A DNA stretch of 64,000 nt. Source: Blautia wexlerae DSM 19850 (lineage in GTDB: Bacteria; Bacillota; Clostridia; Lachnospirales; Lachnospiraceae). This document shows positions 36,614 to 45,881 of the stretch, one piece after another. The stretch spans positions 4,040,501 to 4,104,500 of the forward strand of contig NZ_CP102267.1 of assembly GCF_025148125.1 (NCBI RefSeq). The letters are read 5' to 3'. How positions within the stretch are numbered: position 1 is the first letter of the stretch; the number at the start of each line of letters is the position of its first letter. The notes under the pieces are model-generated. The model was not told the origin of the DNA and did not search any database. It saw only the letters and a program-made list of their open reading frames with translations. A program made the position numbers and the translations under genes.

Positions 36614-37684
36614 ATGAAAGCAAATTATATGGTTATTGGATATGGTTGGAGAGCTGATTTTTATTACCGGATTGCAAAACTTTTACCAGAACAGTTTTCA
36701 ATATGTGCCGGTGTATTACGTACAGAGGCTCGTGCAAAAGAAGTTGCATCAAAGGAACATATTTTTACTACCGTTGATTTAGACGAAGCACTTTCTCAAA
36801 AGCCAGATTTTGCAGTCCTCTGCGTTCCACGGGAAATTGCAAAGGATTATCTCGTACAATTAATGGAAAAAGGAATTCCTGTACTCTGCGAAACACCTCC
36901 TGGAAAAAATGTCGCAGAATTAAATGAATTATGGACATTGTCCCAAAAATATAATGGTCGTGTACAAATCGTAGAACAATATTTCCTCCAGCCTTATTAC
37001 GCAAGTATATTAGATATTATCAAACAGGGTTATTTAGGCACAACCTCCAGCGTTATGTTATCTGCACTTCACGGATATCATGCAGTTAGCATATTCCGAA
37101 AATTTCTCGGTATTAAATACGAAAATTGTATCATTCAGGGAAAAAAATTCTGGTCAGAAGTAACTGCTACCAATGGTCGAAATGGTTTTGATGAAAGTGG
37201 AACCATTATTCAGGAAGACAGAGACTGGGCTTTTATGCAATTTGAAAATGGAAAAAACGCCTTTTTAGATTTTGAAGGTGAACAGTATTTTTCACAAATT
37301 CGTACACGACGTTGGAATGTTCGTGGTGTTCGAGGTGAAATTAATGACAATACTGTAAGATTTCTAAATGCCTCCAATCAACCAATAGAACAAACTCTCC
37401 AAAGAGTAGACGTAGGCATAAATAATAATAGCGAATGGGCACATAAGGGAATTCTATTTTTAGATAAACAAGTTTATCAAAATCCTTTTTATCCCGCAAG
37501 AATGAATGATGATGAAATTGCCGTAGCGTCTTGCCTTGCATGTATGAAAAACTTCACAGAAAACGGAACAGAATTTTATTCATTACGCGAAGCACTTCAG
37601 GATACTTATTTATCTTTTATGCTTGAGCAGGCAATTGAAAGCGAAAAAACAGTAAAAACAGAAACACAGCCCTGGGGCTTTTAA
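36614..37684 (+). CDS. Gfo/Idh/MocA-family oxidoreductase
   Basis: 356 residues. The N-terminal Rossmann start is IGYGWRADFYYRIAK, which departs from the usual GxGxxG. CETPPGKN stands in for the family's EKP motif; it has Thr where the catalytic Lys normally sits. The C-terminal alpha/beta domain is recognisable. It probably modifies the imported sugar or a derivative with NAD(P), or is a non-catalytic relative, given the missing Lys. It lies 11 bp after the permease gene. Confidence 0.8.
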   Translation: MKANYMVIGYGWRADFYYRIAKLLPEQFSICAGVLRTEARAKEVASKEHIFTTVDLDEALSQKPDFAVLCVPREIAKDYLVQLMEKGIPVLCETPPGKNVAELNELWTLSQKYNGRVQIVEQYFLQPYYASILDIIKQGYLGTTSSVMLSALHGYHAVSIFRKFLGIKYENCIIQGKKFWSEVTATNGRNGFDESGTIIQEDRDWAFMQFENGKNAFLDFEGEQYFSQIRTRRWNVRGVRGEINDNTVRFLNASNQPIEQTLQRVDVGINNNSEWAHKGILFLDKQVYQNPFYPARMNDDEIAVASCLACMKNFTENGTEFYSLREALQDTYLSFMLEQAIESEKTVKTETQPWGF

Positions 37685-37705
37685 GAATCACAGAGGGGTG
37701 AGGAC

Positions 37706-39517
37706 TTGAAGAAATATCAATTTCAAAAGAGAATTTTATTGCGCAGCATTTTCATTATGCTAATACTATTTATCATACTAACTATGGTATTTTCCAGTTA
37801 TGTCATCAAAACCAGCACAGCAGAATTCGAAGAACAAATTGATGTTCAACTTCGAGGAATCACCACTCAAATTGATAATACACTTCGGCTTGCCGATGAT
37901 ATTGCTCTGCAAATTGCTGCAAATTATCAAATTATTGATGCATTCAGCGGACTTCAGGAATATCACGATGAAAAAAACTATTTTGTTGAAAATACAGATG
38001 TTGATTATACTATAAAACAACATCTGATTTCTTATATGCTAAAGCAAAATATTCTAAAACGTATCAGTTTATTTAATTCCAATCAGGATATCACTTATGT
38101 AGGAAAAGCTGTGGATTTTGGATATTTGAAAAAAGATTGTCCGAACCCTGATATTTTTACAGATACACAATCTTATTTCGCAGATCAAAAAGGAAAAGGC
38201 AGTTTATTCCGAGTCGATTCTTCTGATCCTTACATGCGAGAAATATCACCAACAATTTCCGTACTGCGTGAAATTAAAAACTATCAGTTAATACCTTCCG
38301 AATGTCTTGGATATGCACAGGTTCAAATTCAGATTGATAGTTTCGCACGTCTTGGAAAACTCCTTGGAAAAGAAACGGAATGTTTTGTTTTAGATCAGAA
38401 AAATGACCATGTGCTATATTCCTTTCAAAGTAATCGCAAAGAATCAGAAATAAAAACACTTCTGAGACAAACTAACAATTTGCAAGGAGGATTGTACTGT
38501 AAACTCTGGGACTCTGAAAAATATGGAATAAAAGTTCTGATTGTATCAAAAAACACAGGCCTGATTCATAGTCTTATGTCTACTTTTACCTGGGGAATCT
38601 TTCTACTTTTTTCTTTAATTACTATCATGATTTTAGCACAAAAAATTATTATCCAGAGGACAACTGAGCCCATTGTTCAGATGTGTGAAATGTTAACCGG
38701 ATTACAGGTTGATAAGAATTTACAGGAAATACCTCTTGTGATCTGTGATGAAACAGATGAATTAAGGCAGTTAAATAATGCATTTAACGAATTGATAAAA
38801 AATTTAAAACTGTCCATGGAAAAAGAAATGGCCAGCAAAGTAAACGAAATACAGTGCCAGATGTATGCATTACAAACGCAGATGAACCCTCACTTTATTC
38901 ATAACATCCTGACAATTATTTCAGCAATGTCCAGTACTTCCGAGTATGAAAAGATACCGGAAATCTGTGAGAAACTTTCAAGTATGATCAGATATAATAT
39001 CAGTTCTTCCGAAGATTTTGGAAATTTAGATGGTGAGATTTTACATGCTGAAAACTATCTTGAACTAATGAAAATACGATACGAAGATAAATTTCAATAT
39101 TCAATGTCCTATGTGGGTGAAATTCAAAACTGTCATTTACCCAAATTTATCATTCAACCGCTTCTTGAAAATTGTTTTGCACATGGCTTTCGAAATAAAG
39201 AATTTCCCTGGCAAATTAATATTCAAATCTATTGCACCGAAGAATGTTGGGAAGTACAGATTCAGGATAATGGATGTGGAATCTCTCCGCAAGAACTGGA
39301 AAATTTAAAGTTAGAATTATTTAAGATGCGTAGTCGCGATGTAAGAATGCTTATGAAAGAGATGAAAATCGGCGGTTTGTCTATAAAAAATGTTTATATA
39401 AGATTGTATCTTACCTATGGAAATCATATGCTTTTTGATATACAAAGCAATCCTAACGGAACTTGCATTACAGTTGGAGGGAACTATGAAAATACGTGTA
39501 ATGGTTGTGGAAGATGA
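37706..39517 (+). CDS. YesM-type sensor histidine kinase
   Basis: 603 residues, TTG start preceded by GAGGGGTGAGG. Helix at about 11-33, large extracellular sensor, second helix near 290-312, HAMP, His_kinase with H396 (NPHFIHNIL), HATPase (FIIQPLLENCFAHGF, DNGCGI). The YesM/YesN class commonly controls nearby sugar transport operons. It overlaps the response regulator gene by 32 bp. Confidence 0.9.
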   Translation: MKKYQFQKRILLRSIFIMLILFIILTMVFSSYVIKTSTAEFEEQIDVQLRGITTQIDNTLRLADDIALQIAANYQIIDAFSGLQEYHDEKNYFVENTDVDYTIKQHLISYMLKQNILKRISLFNSNQDITYVGKAVDFGYLKKDCPNPDIFTDTQSYFADQKGKGSLFRVDSSDPYMREISPTISVLREIKNYQLIPSECLGYAQVQIQIDSFARLGKLLGKETECFVLDQKNDHVLYSFQSNRKESEIKTLLRQTNNLQGGLYCKLWDSEKYGIKVLIVSKNTGLIHSLMSTFTWGIFLLFSLITIMILAQKIIIQRTTEPIVQMCEMLTGLQVDKNLQEIPLVICDETDELRQLNNAFNELIKNLKLSMEKEMASKVNEIQCQMYALQTQMNPHFIHNILTIISAMSSTSEYEKIPEICEKLSSMIRYNISSSEDFGNLDGEILHAENYLELMKIRYEDKFQYSMSYVGEIQNCHLPKFIIQPLLENCFAHGFRNKEFPWQINIQIYCTEECWEVQIQDNGCGISPQELENLKLELFKMRSRDVRMLMKEMKIGGLSIKNVYIRLYLTYGNHMLFDIQSNPNGTCITVGGNYENTCNGCGR

Positions 39518-40991
39518 GCCTCCAATTCAGAGGAGTATCTGTCAAAAGATAGAAGAAACCAATAAAAACTTTACTGTAGTAGCCGCCTTCGACAATGGGA
39601 AAGATGCACTACAATATCTGAAAGAACATCCTGTTGATGTCATGTTTGTAGATATGAATCTTCCCATTGTAAGCGGTAAAGAATTACTGGACTTTTGTTC
39701 TAATGAAAAGCTATCGGTATTGCCTGTAGTTTTAAGTGGATATACAGATTTTGAATATGTAAAATGCGCAATAACTAACCATGCTATTGATTATTTATTA
39801 AAGCCCTTAAAGGTCCAGGAATTAAAACTGGTATTAGAAAAAATAGAAGAAAAAATCCAAAAACAGTACCTTAAAGAAAAGGTTCAAAATCTGACAGATG
39901 CAGTAAGAGGACTTGAAATGTTTCCAACAAAGGAAATACCTTCAGAAGTGAATTCCTCATACAGTATTTTACTGGTCTCTCTTGGCATGTGTCTCTATGA
40001 AAATGAAAGAAATTATCAGGAAATCTTTAAAAACATGGATCTGGAAAAAGCATTTTCACTTATTGTTCCTCCTGAAAACTTCTGGCTTGTAGATGGAAAA
40101 AGCATTAATGAAAAATTAATCTTTATTCGCAAAGACAGTATTCCCGATATTAATCATTTGAATCAATTTTTTAGAAAAGTAAAATGTTCTGATATTATTG
40201 TTACGGTTGTATATTATAAAGAAACCGTAGAGCTTCCTGATATTTTTTCAACATATCATTTGTTACAAAAATACACCCGTGAACATATGATTTTTTTAAA
40301 AAATTCTGTTTTAATTTACAGTTCTGAAGAATTCAGACAAGATTTTTCTGATCTCAGAAATAAAATCGACTATCTGATACTTCAGTGTAAAAATACAAAT
40401 ATTGATAACATAATCGAATCTTTTGCTCAATTACTTCACTTACTTACTATGCGTCCAATCATCCAAAAAGAAGCCTTGCGCAACATCAAATATTTTGTAT
40501 CTGAAATATATAAATTATATCCTGGAAACAGAGAATTTTTTGAAGTTGAAGAAGATATTCAGTTTATTCTGGAGAATTATTATAGTGAAAAAGAACTACT
40601 TAAGGAGTTCAATTTCTTGTTAAAAGATATTTTTGGAATCGCAATGTATGACTCCGGAGACAAGAAAATAATTGCTTTAAAAATAAAAAACTACTTGGAC
40701 GAAATGTTTCGGACTAATATTACCAACCAATTACTGGCAGCTCGTTTCGGATTTGTCCCATCGTACATAGTTAGTATTTTTAAGACCTATTATGGTTTAA
40801 CCCCAATGGATTATCTGGTAAAAACAAGAATTGATGAGTCCAAGTTCCTTCTGACAAATAGTTCGTTAAAAATTAAAGAGGTTGCCAATGAAGTGGGATA
40901 CGAAGATTCTCTCTACTTTTCAAAGGTTTTCAAAAAAATCACAGGTGTAAGTCCTAAAGAATATATCCGTTCAGAAAAAATTGATTCATAA
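39486..40991 (+). CDS. YesN-type response regulator, receiver plus AraC domain
   Basis: 501 residues. Receiver with phospho-Asp D56 (MFVDMNLPIVSGKE) and Lys in DYLLKPLK; a long middle region; C-terminal AraC pair of helix-turn-helices (LLAARFGFVPSYIVSIFKTY, then IKEVANEVGYEDSLYFSKVF). Start at 39486 follows TTGGAGGGAACT. It should activate the upstream sugar operon when phosphorylated by the adjacent kinase. Confidence 0.9.
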   Translation: MKIRVMVVEDEPPIQRSICQKIEETNKNFTVVAAFDNGKDALQYLKEHPVDVMFVDMNLPIVSGKELLDFCSNEKLSVLPVVLSGYTDFEYVKCAITNHAIDYLLKPLKVQELKLVLEKIEEKIQKQYLKEKVQNLTDAVRGLEMFPTKEIPSEVNSSYSILLVSLGMCLYENERNYQEIFKNMDLEKAFSLIVPPENFWLVDGKSINEKLIFIRKDSIPDINHLNQFFRKVKCSDIIVTVVYYKETVELPDIFSTYHLLQKYTREHMIFLKNSVLIYSSEEFRQDFSDLRNKIDYLILQCKNTNIDNIIESFAQLLHLLTMRPIIQKEALRNIKYFVSEIYKLYPGNREFFEVEEDIQFILENYYSEKELLKEFNFLLKDIFGIAMYDSGDKKIIALKIKNYLDEMFRTNITNQLLAARFGFVPSYIVSIFKTYYGLTPMDYLVKTRIDESKFLLTNSSLKIKEVANEVGYEDSLYFSKVFKKITGVSPKEYIRSEKIDS

Positions 40992-41010
40992 AAATATTCT
41001 TTTAATTCAA

Positions 41011-41053
41011 CTAAAAAATCGCAGAACAATATTTTCAAGTCCTGCGATTTTTT
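41011..41053. terminator. Bidirectional terminator between converging genes
   Basis: Stem AAAAAATCGCAG with CTGCGATTTTTT between the response regulator and the converging 41052-41552 gene. Confidence 0.85.
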
Positions 41054-41552
41054 ATATATTTAAATTTTGGGATTCAAGGGTGGAAAGTATCAGATTGTAT
41101 CCGTCATCTGTAAGATAATAAGAGGTTCTGCGAACCTCCTGATCCAGATACACGATCCGGTTCGCCACATAGCTGATATGCATAATATGATAATCGTTCT
41201 CTTCAAAATCATAGCCGTCAAAATACATAGCGCGGCCTTCATTTGATAAGATCACATTGACAACAAAATCTCCTAATTTTCTGCAGTCATCATAGGAAAT
41301 TTCTTTACCCAGATACCTGGTATTGACAGTATCAATATAGGCGCCTATATCATCCATAGTACAGTTCTCTTCCCGGAGAGACTGCTCCATAATATAAAGC
41401 ATTACTGCAAAAATAAGATTCATCTGTTCATCAAATTTCAGAAAGCCAAACTGTTTCCAAGATGTCTTCTGAATACTGTTTTGGATAAGGACACCGTACA
41501 AACCTACATTTTTCATTCGTTTTGGAAAGTTTTTCAGAAATTCGTATTGCAA
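41052..41552 (-). pseudogene. N-terminal fragment of a condensin-like (MukF/JetA-type) subunit
   Basis: 166 residues, TTG start with AAGGAGGCAGCT upstream. All-alpha protein with a winged-helix-like end (RRTSYYLTDDGYNLILSTLE), typical of the first gene of some condensin-like/Wadjet-type operons. The frame ends five residues after STLE in AT-rich terminator DNA, where relatives would continue for hundreds of residues. Together with the SMC-like fragment at 30440-30787 it may be the other end of one operon. Family assignment is tentative. Confidence 0.5.
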
Positions 41553-41678
41553 AGCTGCCTCCTTATTACACTGCTTCTTATAATTTTACATCTCAGAAAT
41601 CCGTAGTATTTAAAATGTCCTGAGGGACATATTTATCCGATTCCATATATCCCCTCCGAGGGATCGGCTGCAGTGTAT

Positions 41679-42299
41679 TCAGCCGATTGTCTGCAGTATA
41701 GCCTTCAGAAGATCCCCCTGAAGATAATAGGTCGTCTCAAAATGAAGGTATGATAACGATACTTTATCCCACAACAATAAGATCTTTGGCGGGAATTCTT
41801 CATCCCCATCCCAGAACTGAAGCAACACAGAGAAATCCGGAAGAACAGGCATTTCAAATGTCAGATCTGCCCCTGCCAGACGCTCCCTCTGCTTTCCGCA
41901 CAGACAGATACAGGCCTGCTTTACCTCTTCCACTTTGCCGGAAAATGCTCTTGCATACTTTTCCACAAAGGGATCTGTTGACGGACTGCTCCCGGCAGTT
42001 ACAAACCTGCCCACAGGCTGCCACTGCCCGGTAAAAGGGGGCAGTATCTCCTGCTCGGAACAGCAGAGAAAATCATAGATTGTCATAACAACTGTATATT
42101 CTCTGCAATCCGTCCATTCTTCACCTGTGGCATATTCAACAGCACCGTTTCTGCGATTGATCCGATATTCTGTTCCAATATATTTCAAATACAGATATTC
42201 TTCATCGTGTTTCAAACCATATTTTTTTATCAGCTTATCCTGATCATATTTTAAAAACAACTCTCTTCCTGTGTATACCTGTTTTTCATAATTATCCAT
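41679..42299 (-). CDS. DUF3786 domain protein
   Basis: 206 residues. Hallmarks: MTIYDFLCC, VGRFVTAGSSPSTDPFVEKY, then LPDFSVLLQFWDGDEEFPPK. Relatives are found near corrinoid/methyltransferase genes in anaerobes, function unknown. Start at 42299 chosen because the longer frame to 42416 runs into the antiporter gene. Confidence 0.75.
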   Translation of the reverse strand: MDNYEKQVYTGRELFLKYDQDKLIKKYGLKHDEEYLYLKYIGTEYRINRRNGAVEYATGEEWTDCREYTVVMTIYDFLCCSEQEILPPFTGQWQPVGRFVTAGSSPSTDPFVEKYARAFSGKVEEVKQACICLCGKQRERLAGADLTFEMPVLPDFSVLLQFWDGDEEFPPKILLLWDKVSLSYLHFETTYYLQGDLLKAILQTIG

Positions 42300-42376
42300 A
42301 ATATACTTTATTCCATTTCTTATTTTAATCGAAGTCAGGTAAGTCCCCTGCGGAGGTTGCGAAAAACAATTATTCG

Positions 42377-43309
42377 TTATACCAGACATAAATACATGAA
42401 ATATGCAACATAACACAACAGCATAACCACACCACAGGGTTTTCTTAATTCTTTATGTCTGAATGTACCGATCCAGAGTATCGCTCCACACAGAACTGCA
42501 ATTACAGTATCAATAATAAATTTGCTCTCAAACGGCACAGTACAGATGAGTGCTGTTGTACCGATAACAAACAAAATATTAAAAATATTGCTTCCGACTA
42601 TATTTCCAATGGCAATTCCTGTATTTCCTCTTCTGGCAGCTGTTACTGATGTGACAAGTTCCGGAAGAGATGTTCCCAGTGCAACAATTGTCAGCCCGAT
42701 AAATCTCTCACTCATACCAAAATAACGGGCAATCTCCGTTGCTCCGCTGACTGCAAAATCACTGCCCTTTACGACCAGAATTCCACCGATCACCATCAGG
42801 AGCATACATTTCCATATCGGATTATCCTTTGCTTCTGCTTCTTCCTGATCGTTCCCTTTCTTTGCCATCACAAACAGATATCCCAGATATATCAGAAACA
42901 GTATCCAGAAAATCACACCTTCAATAAAAGTCACCTCTGAACCTGTGATACCAAAGATCAACAAAACAATTGTTATCACTGTCATAAACGGAATTTCGTA
43001 AAGAAGCGTGGATTTTTGAATCGCTACATTCGTAATTACTGCTGTGATTCCCAGGATGATGAAAATATTCAGGATATTACTTCCGACTACATTTCCAATG
43101 GTAATACCTGCATTCTTATTTATTGCAGCAGTAATACTGACTGCTGCCTCCGGCATGCTGGTTCCCATTGCTACAATGGTTAATCCAATGATCAACTGTG
43201 GAATTCCCAGCTTTTTCGCAATACTGGCTGCACCCTCCACAAACCAGTCTGCACCTTTCACCAGAAACAAAAAACCTGCCAACAAAATAATAACCTGTAA
43301 AAACATCAT
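42377..43309 (-). CDS. CaCA-family cation antiporter (YrbG-like)
   Basis: 310 residues, ten helices with two alpha-repeats: GTSMPEAAVSITAA/NVVGSNILNI in the first half and GTSLPELVTSVTAA/NIVGSNIFNI in the second. Such proteins exchange Ca2+ or related divalent cations for Na+/H+. A Mn-sensing type riboswitch upstream (43399-43520) suggests manganese export or Mn-linked Ca2+ handling here. Confidence 0.92.
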   Translation of the reverse strand: MMFLQVIILLAGFLFLVKGADWFVEGAASIAKKLGIPQLIIGLTIVAMGTSMPEAAVSITAAINKNAGITIGNVVGSNILNIFIILGITAVITNVAIQKSTLLYEIPFMTVITIVLLIFGITGSEVTFIEGVIFWILFLIYLGYLFVMAKKGNDQEEAEAKDNPIWKCMLLMVIGGILVVKGSDFAVSGATEIARYFGMSERFIGLTIVALGTSLPELVTSVTAARRGNTGIAIGNIVGSNIFNILFVIGTTALICTVPFESKFIIDTVIAVLCGAILWIGTFRHKELRKPCGVVMLLCYVAYFMYLCLV

Positions 43310-43398
43310 TTCTACCTCTCTTTCTTTTATTACGTACTCACAAAATCAAATATAAAAAGATTTCGGAATACATTTATTTTGCAGTAGGTATAAAAAAA

Positions 43399-43520
43399 GA
43401 GACTCCTACTGCATTCACAGTAAAAGTCTCGCAATTTCATCACTTTCCGAGTTATATGTTTCAATAACTGTCCTGACGAAGAAGTGAACCAAATCCATTC
43501 GGCAAGCTACTCCCTTTTCA
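43399..43520 (-). ncRNA. yybP-ykoY (Mn2+) riboswitch with overlapping terminator
   Basis: Minus strand: GGGAGTAGCTTGCC (5' side, about 43514), GTCAGGAC, and GCGAGACTTTTAC on the 3' side (43432-43418) match the conserved strands of the yybP-ykoY aptamer. The 3' strand also forms one arm of a terminator (43399-43430, GAGACTCCTACTG...CAGTAAAAGTCTC) followed by a T7 run. Metal binding would thus block termination. It is located 90 bp before the CaCA antiporter. Confidence 0.75.
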
Positions 43521-43607
43521 CAGGTATATTCTAACAGACTGGCTCTTAAAAATCAATTATTTTTTATCATAAGATTCTCCATAATCCATAATATAAAAAG
43601 AAGCCTC

Positions 43608-43634
43608 GTTACTGCGAACGGAGTGAACAGTAAT
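43608..43634. repeat. Dispersed palindromic repeat, copy 3
   Basis: GTTACTG.GAACGGAGTGAAC form of the palindrome between the antiporter riboswitch and crcB. Confidence 0.65.
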
Positions 43635-43761
43635 GTAGCCACCTCCCTGTGTCAGAATCTGCATCAGAAATCTGCAGTATTTAAAATTTCCGTATGTCCA
43701 TTCAGCAGGTAATTGCGCATACTGAAAAAAGGGTCTTTATTTTCCAGAATCAGGAAGCAGC

Positions 43762-44127
43762 TTATCTTACAGTAAGATATTCCACTGCAAAAATCGCCAG
43801 CACGCCTACCAGCACACTAAGTAATACATAACACAGAGCTATTCCCATATGTCCATCCCGGATCAAATCCGAAGATTCCAGTGCAAAGGTTGAGAATGTG
43901 GTAAATCCACCGCAGACTCCCACCTTCAGAAACAAAATCATCCTTGGCGGAACAGACAATTTCGCCGCCAGTACTGTGATTGCTCCGATCACAATACATC
44001 CAATCACATTGATACAAAAGGTTTTTACCGGAAAAATCATGGTTTCTCCTGTGGGAATCAGCCCGATCAGGTACCGCAATACTGCTCCTGCAAAACCACC
44101 CAGCCCTACTGCCAAACAATTCATCAT
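43762..44127 (-). CDS. crcB: Fluoride ion channel CrcB/Fluc
   Basis: 121 residues, four helices, the usual size for a Fluc subunit that exports F- as a dual-topology dimer. The family motif GGFTTFSTFALES is at about residues 74-86, and the N-terminal GGFAGAVLRY is present. GGAGAGATAAA precedes the ATG. No fluoride riboswitch is recognisable in the 70 bases upstream. Confidence 0.92.
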   Translation of the reverse strand: MMNCLAVGLGGFAGAVLRYLIGLIPTGETMIFPVKTFCINVIGCIVIGAITVLAAKLSVPPRMILFLKVGVCGGFTTFSTFALESSDLIRDGHMGIALCYVLLSVLVGVLAIFAVEYLTVR

Positions 44128-44138
44128 TTTATCTCTCC

Positions 44139-44195
44139 AAAATCATCCGCTTCGCTACGCGGCTCTATACCGAATAACTGCTTCGCAGTTTATTC
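44139..44195. repeat. 20-bp repeat copy 2 and adjacent hairpin
   Basis: 44139-44158 is identical to 18642-18661. 44169-44195 is an ACCGAATAA...TTATTCGGT hairpin just past the Nudix stop. Confidence 0.55.
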
Positions 44196-44197
44196 GG

Positions 44198-44659
44198 TTA
44201 ATATAAATTTACTTGCTTATCTACGAGTTTTTCCCCTTCATACTGCAATTTTAAAGAAAAAAATCGCTCATCTCCTGAAAGAAGCAAATCCAGAAAGACT
44301 CTGTCACCTTCCCATGTGGGAAGTGTCGGCACAACAGCTTTATCTATCCAGTAAAGTTCTCCTTCATTGCATTCTGTTAATTCACCGATATATTCGTTGG
44401 CCGTAAACACACACATAAGCTCCGGTTCACATTTATCGCTTATAAATGTAACCAGGCCTCGAAGTTTATATGATGTCAGTGTTAATCCTGTTTCTTCTTT
44501 CACTTCACGCAAAAGACATTCCTCCGGGGATTCCTGACCCTCTGCATGTCCGCCAACTCCAATCCACTTTCCCTCATTTATATCATTATGCTTTTTTACC
44601 CTGTGAAGCATCAGATATTTGCCATTATTTTCTATATAGCATAAAGTCGTTATTGTCAT
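44198..44659 (-). CDS. Nudix hydrolase (MutT/8-oxo-dGTP diphosphatase-like)
   Basis: 153 residues. Complete Nudix box: GGHAEGQESPEECLLREVKE then ETGL. The N-terminus TTLCYIENNGKYLMLHRVKK is typical of the YtkD/MutT-like subgroup that clears oxidised or excess nucleotides. It sits between crcB and a thiamine transporter, with no operon logic evident. A scrap of a related gene lies at 18682-18735. Confidence 0.9.
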   Translation of the reverse strand: MTITTLCYIENNGKYLMLHRVKKHNDINEGKWIGVGGHAEGQESPEECLLREVKEETGLTLTSYKLRGLVTFISDKCEPELMCVFTANEYIGELTECNEGELYWIDKAVVPTLPTWEGDRVFLDLLLSGDERFFSLKLQYEGEKLVDKQVNLY

Positions 44660-44743
44660 TCTTACACTTCCCTAAACAAAATTACCATACCAAATGTTCT
44701 GAGTACCGGGCAACGACACATCCCTGTTGCCAGACAAAACAAA

Positions 44744-45409
44744 CTACTGCAGTGCGGCACGCTTTACCTGGGTCAGTGCCTTCGACACCGCAGGTACTGA
44801 AATGATGATTACTGTGATAATGCCCTCTGCCAGCAGATAGCTGTAATTGTATAAGATCGGATATACGGCTGTCAGAGATTTCGGGAAATTGTCCGGCATA
44901 TAGCTCATCCAATAAAGATAACCGCCCAGAGAATGAAAAGCTCCTCTGGCAATTACAGCTATTATGTATCCTTTCAGAAGTCCATGACTCTGTTTTGCAA
45001 ATAGTCCTGCCAGTCCAAGTGCCGCAAATGCAAGTATGTAATCACAGCACACCTGAAAAAATGAAAGTATATAAGGCTCCTGGATAAACTGCAGGATTCC
45101 GTAAGCAAACCCAGCCATAATACCTGTTCCAACCCCATACCAGTTTGCGATCAGAACAATAAAAAGCATACTGCAAAGAGTGACGCTTCCTCCCCACGGC
45201 AGTTTGAAGATTTTCAGATAAGACGTAATAAAAGCAAGTGCAATAGCTACGGCACAGAATACCAGTTGTCTTGTGGTAAGCTTTTTCTTGTCTGAATTCT
45301 TCCCTGCAAAATAAATCGCCAAGAAAAACAAAATGATTCCGGCAATAACTGTAATCACATATCCGGCAGTTGTAAGTCCACCATCAGCAGTTACCATAAA
45401 ACCAAACAT
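44744..45409 (-). CDS. thiT: ECF thiamine transporter S component (ThiT-like)
   Basis: 221 residues with an extra N-terminal helix, then the ThiT core: FITSYLKIFKLPWGGSVTLC, YGVGTGIMAGFAYGILQF, and GYLYWMSYMP near the C-terminus. These match the thiamine-binding S component that docks on the shared ECF module, not encoded here. GGGAGGTCATTTT precedes the ATG. No TPP riboswitch was found in the 160 bases before it. Confidence 0.85.
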   Translation of the reverse strand: MFGFMVTADGGLTTAGYVITVIAGIILFFLAIYFAGKNSDKKKLTTRQLVFCAVAIALAFITSYLKIFKLPWGGSVTLCSMLFIVLIANWYGVGTGIMAGFAYGILQFIQEPYILSFFQVCCDYILAFAALGLAGLFAKQSHGLLKGYIIAVIARGAFHSLGGYLYWMSYMPDNFPKSLTAVYPILYNYSYLLAEGIITVIIISVPAVSKALTQVKRAALQ

Positions 45410-45570
45410 AAAATGACCTCCCTCTTGTTATTGATTTTTGTGTAATTGATTTTATCTGTTGTTCAGATACTAATTTATTATAAGGATTTTATCATTCTTC
45501 GTCAATTATTCGTCGCTTACGTTTTCAATTTATTCGCTATTCTTTACAGCCTTATTTTAAACTTTTTACA

Positions 45571-45727
45571 CAACAGAAAAACCCCGGAAACTTTACGGTT
45601 CCGGGGTATCTTACGTTTGGACACAATGTACCTTGCGGTACTCAATATATATAATTAAGATGTTATGCTAAAATTATTCGATAACTGTAGCAACACGTCC
45701 TGATCCTACAGTACGTCCACCTTCACG
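45571..45727 (-). pseudogene. Partial duplicate of the tuf 3' end and terminator
   Basis: 157 bases, about 97% identical to 51956-52113. It contains the last 17 codons of EF-Tu ([17 protein letters not shown]) with stop, and the complete downstream terminator (45576-45608). The match ends abruptly at 45727. It forms one boundary of the AT-rich island. Confidence 0.88.
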
Positions 45728-45881
45728 TTTGTGAGGTTCTTAAAATTCCATTATTTTCTGTGATTTCCGTGTCCATATTTTCTTGTGTTGTGGATTTTCC
45801 AGGCTATATTTCTATTCTCTGCATTTTTTAGTATCAAAATGGTATCATAGCGACTTCATTTCTCACTATAATATCTCTTAT

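Noticed and set aside
37706..37708. A later ATG start for the YesM kinase
   Set aside because: TTG at 37706 has a strong ribosome site and keeps the first membrane helix.
44128..44197. Fluoride riboswitch before crcB
   Set aside because: The conserved crcB-motif strands are absent; only a repeat and the ribosome site are there.
45410..45570. TPP riboswitch before thiT
   Set aside because: No CTGAGA/ACCTGA-type conserved segments found on the minus strand.
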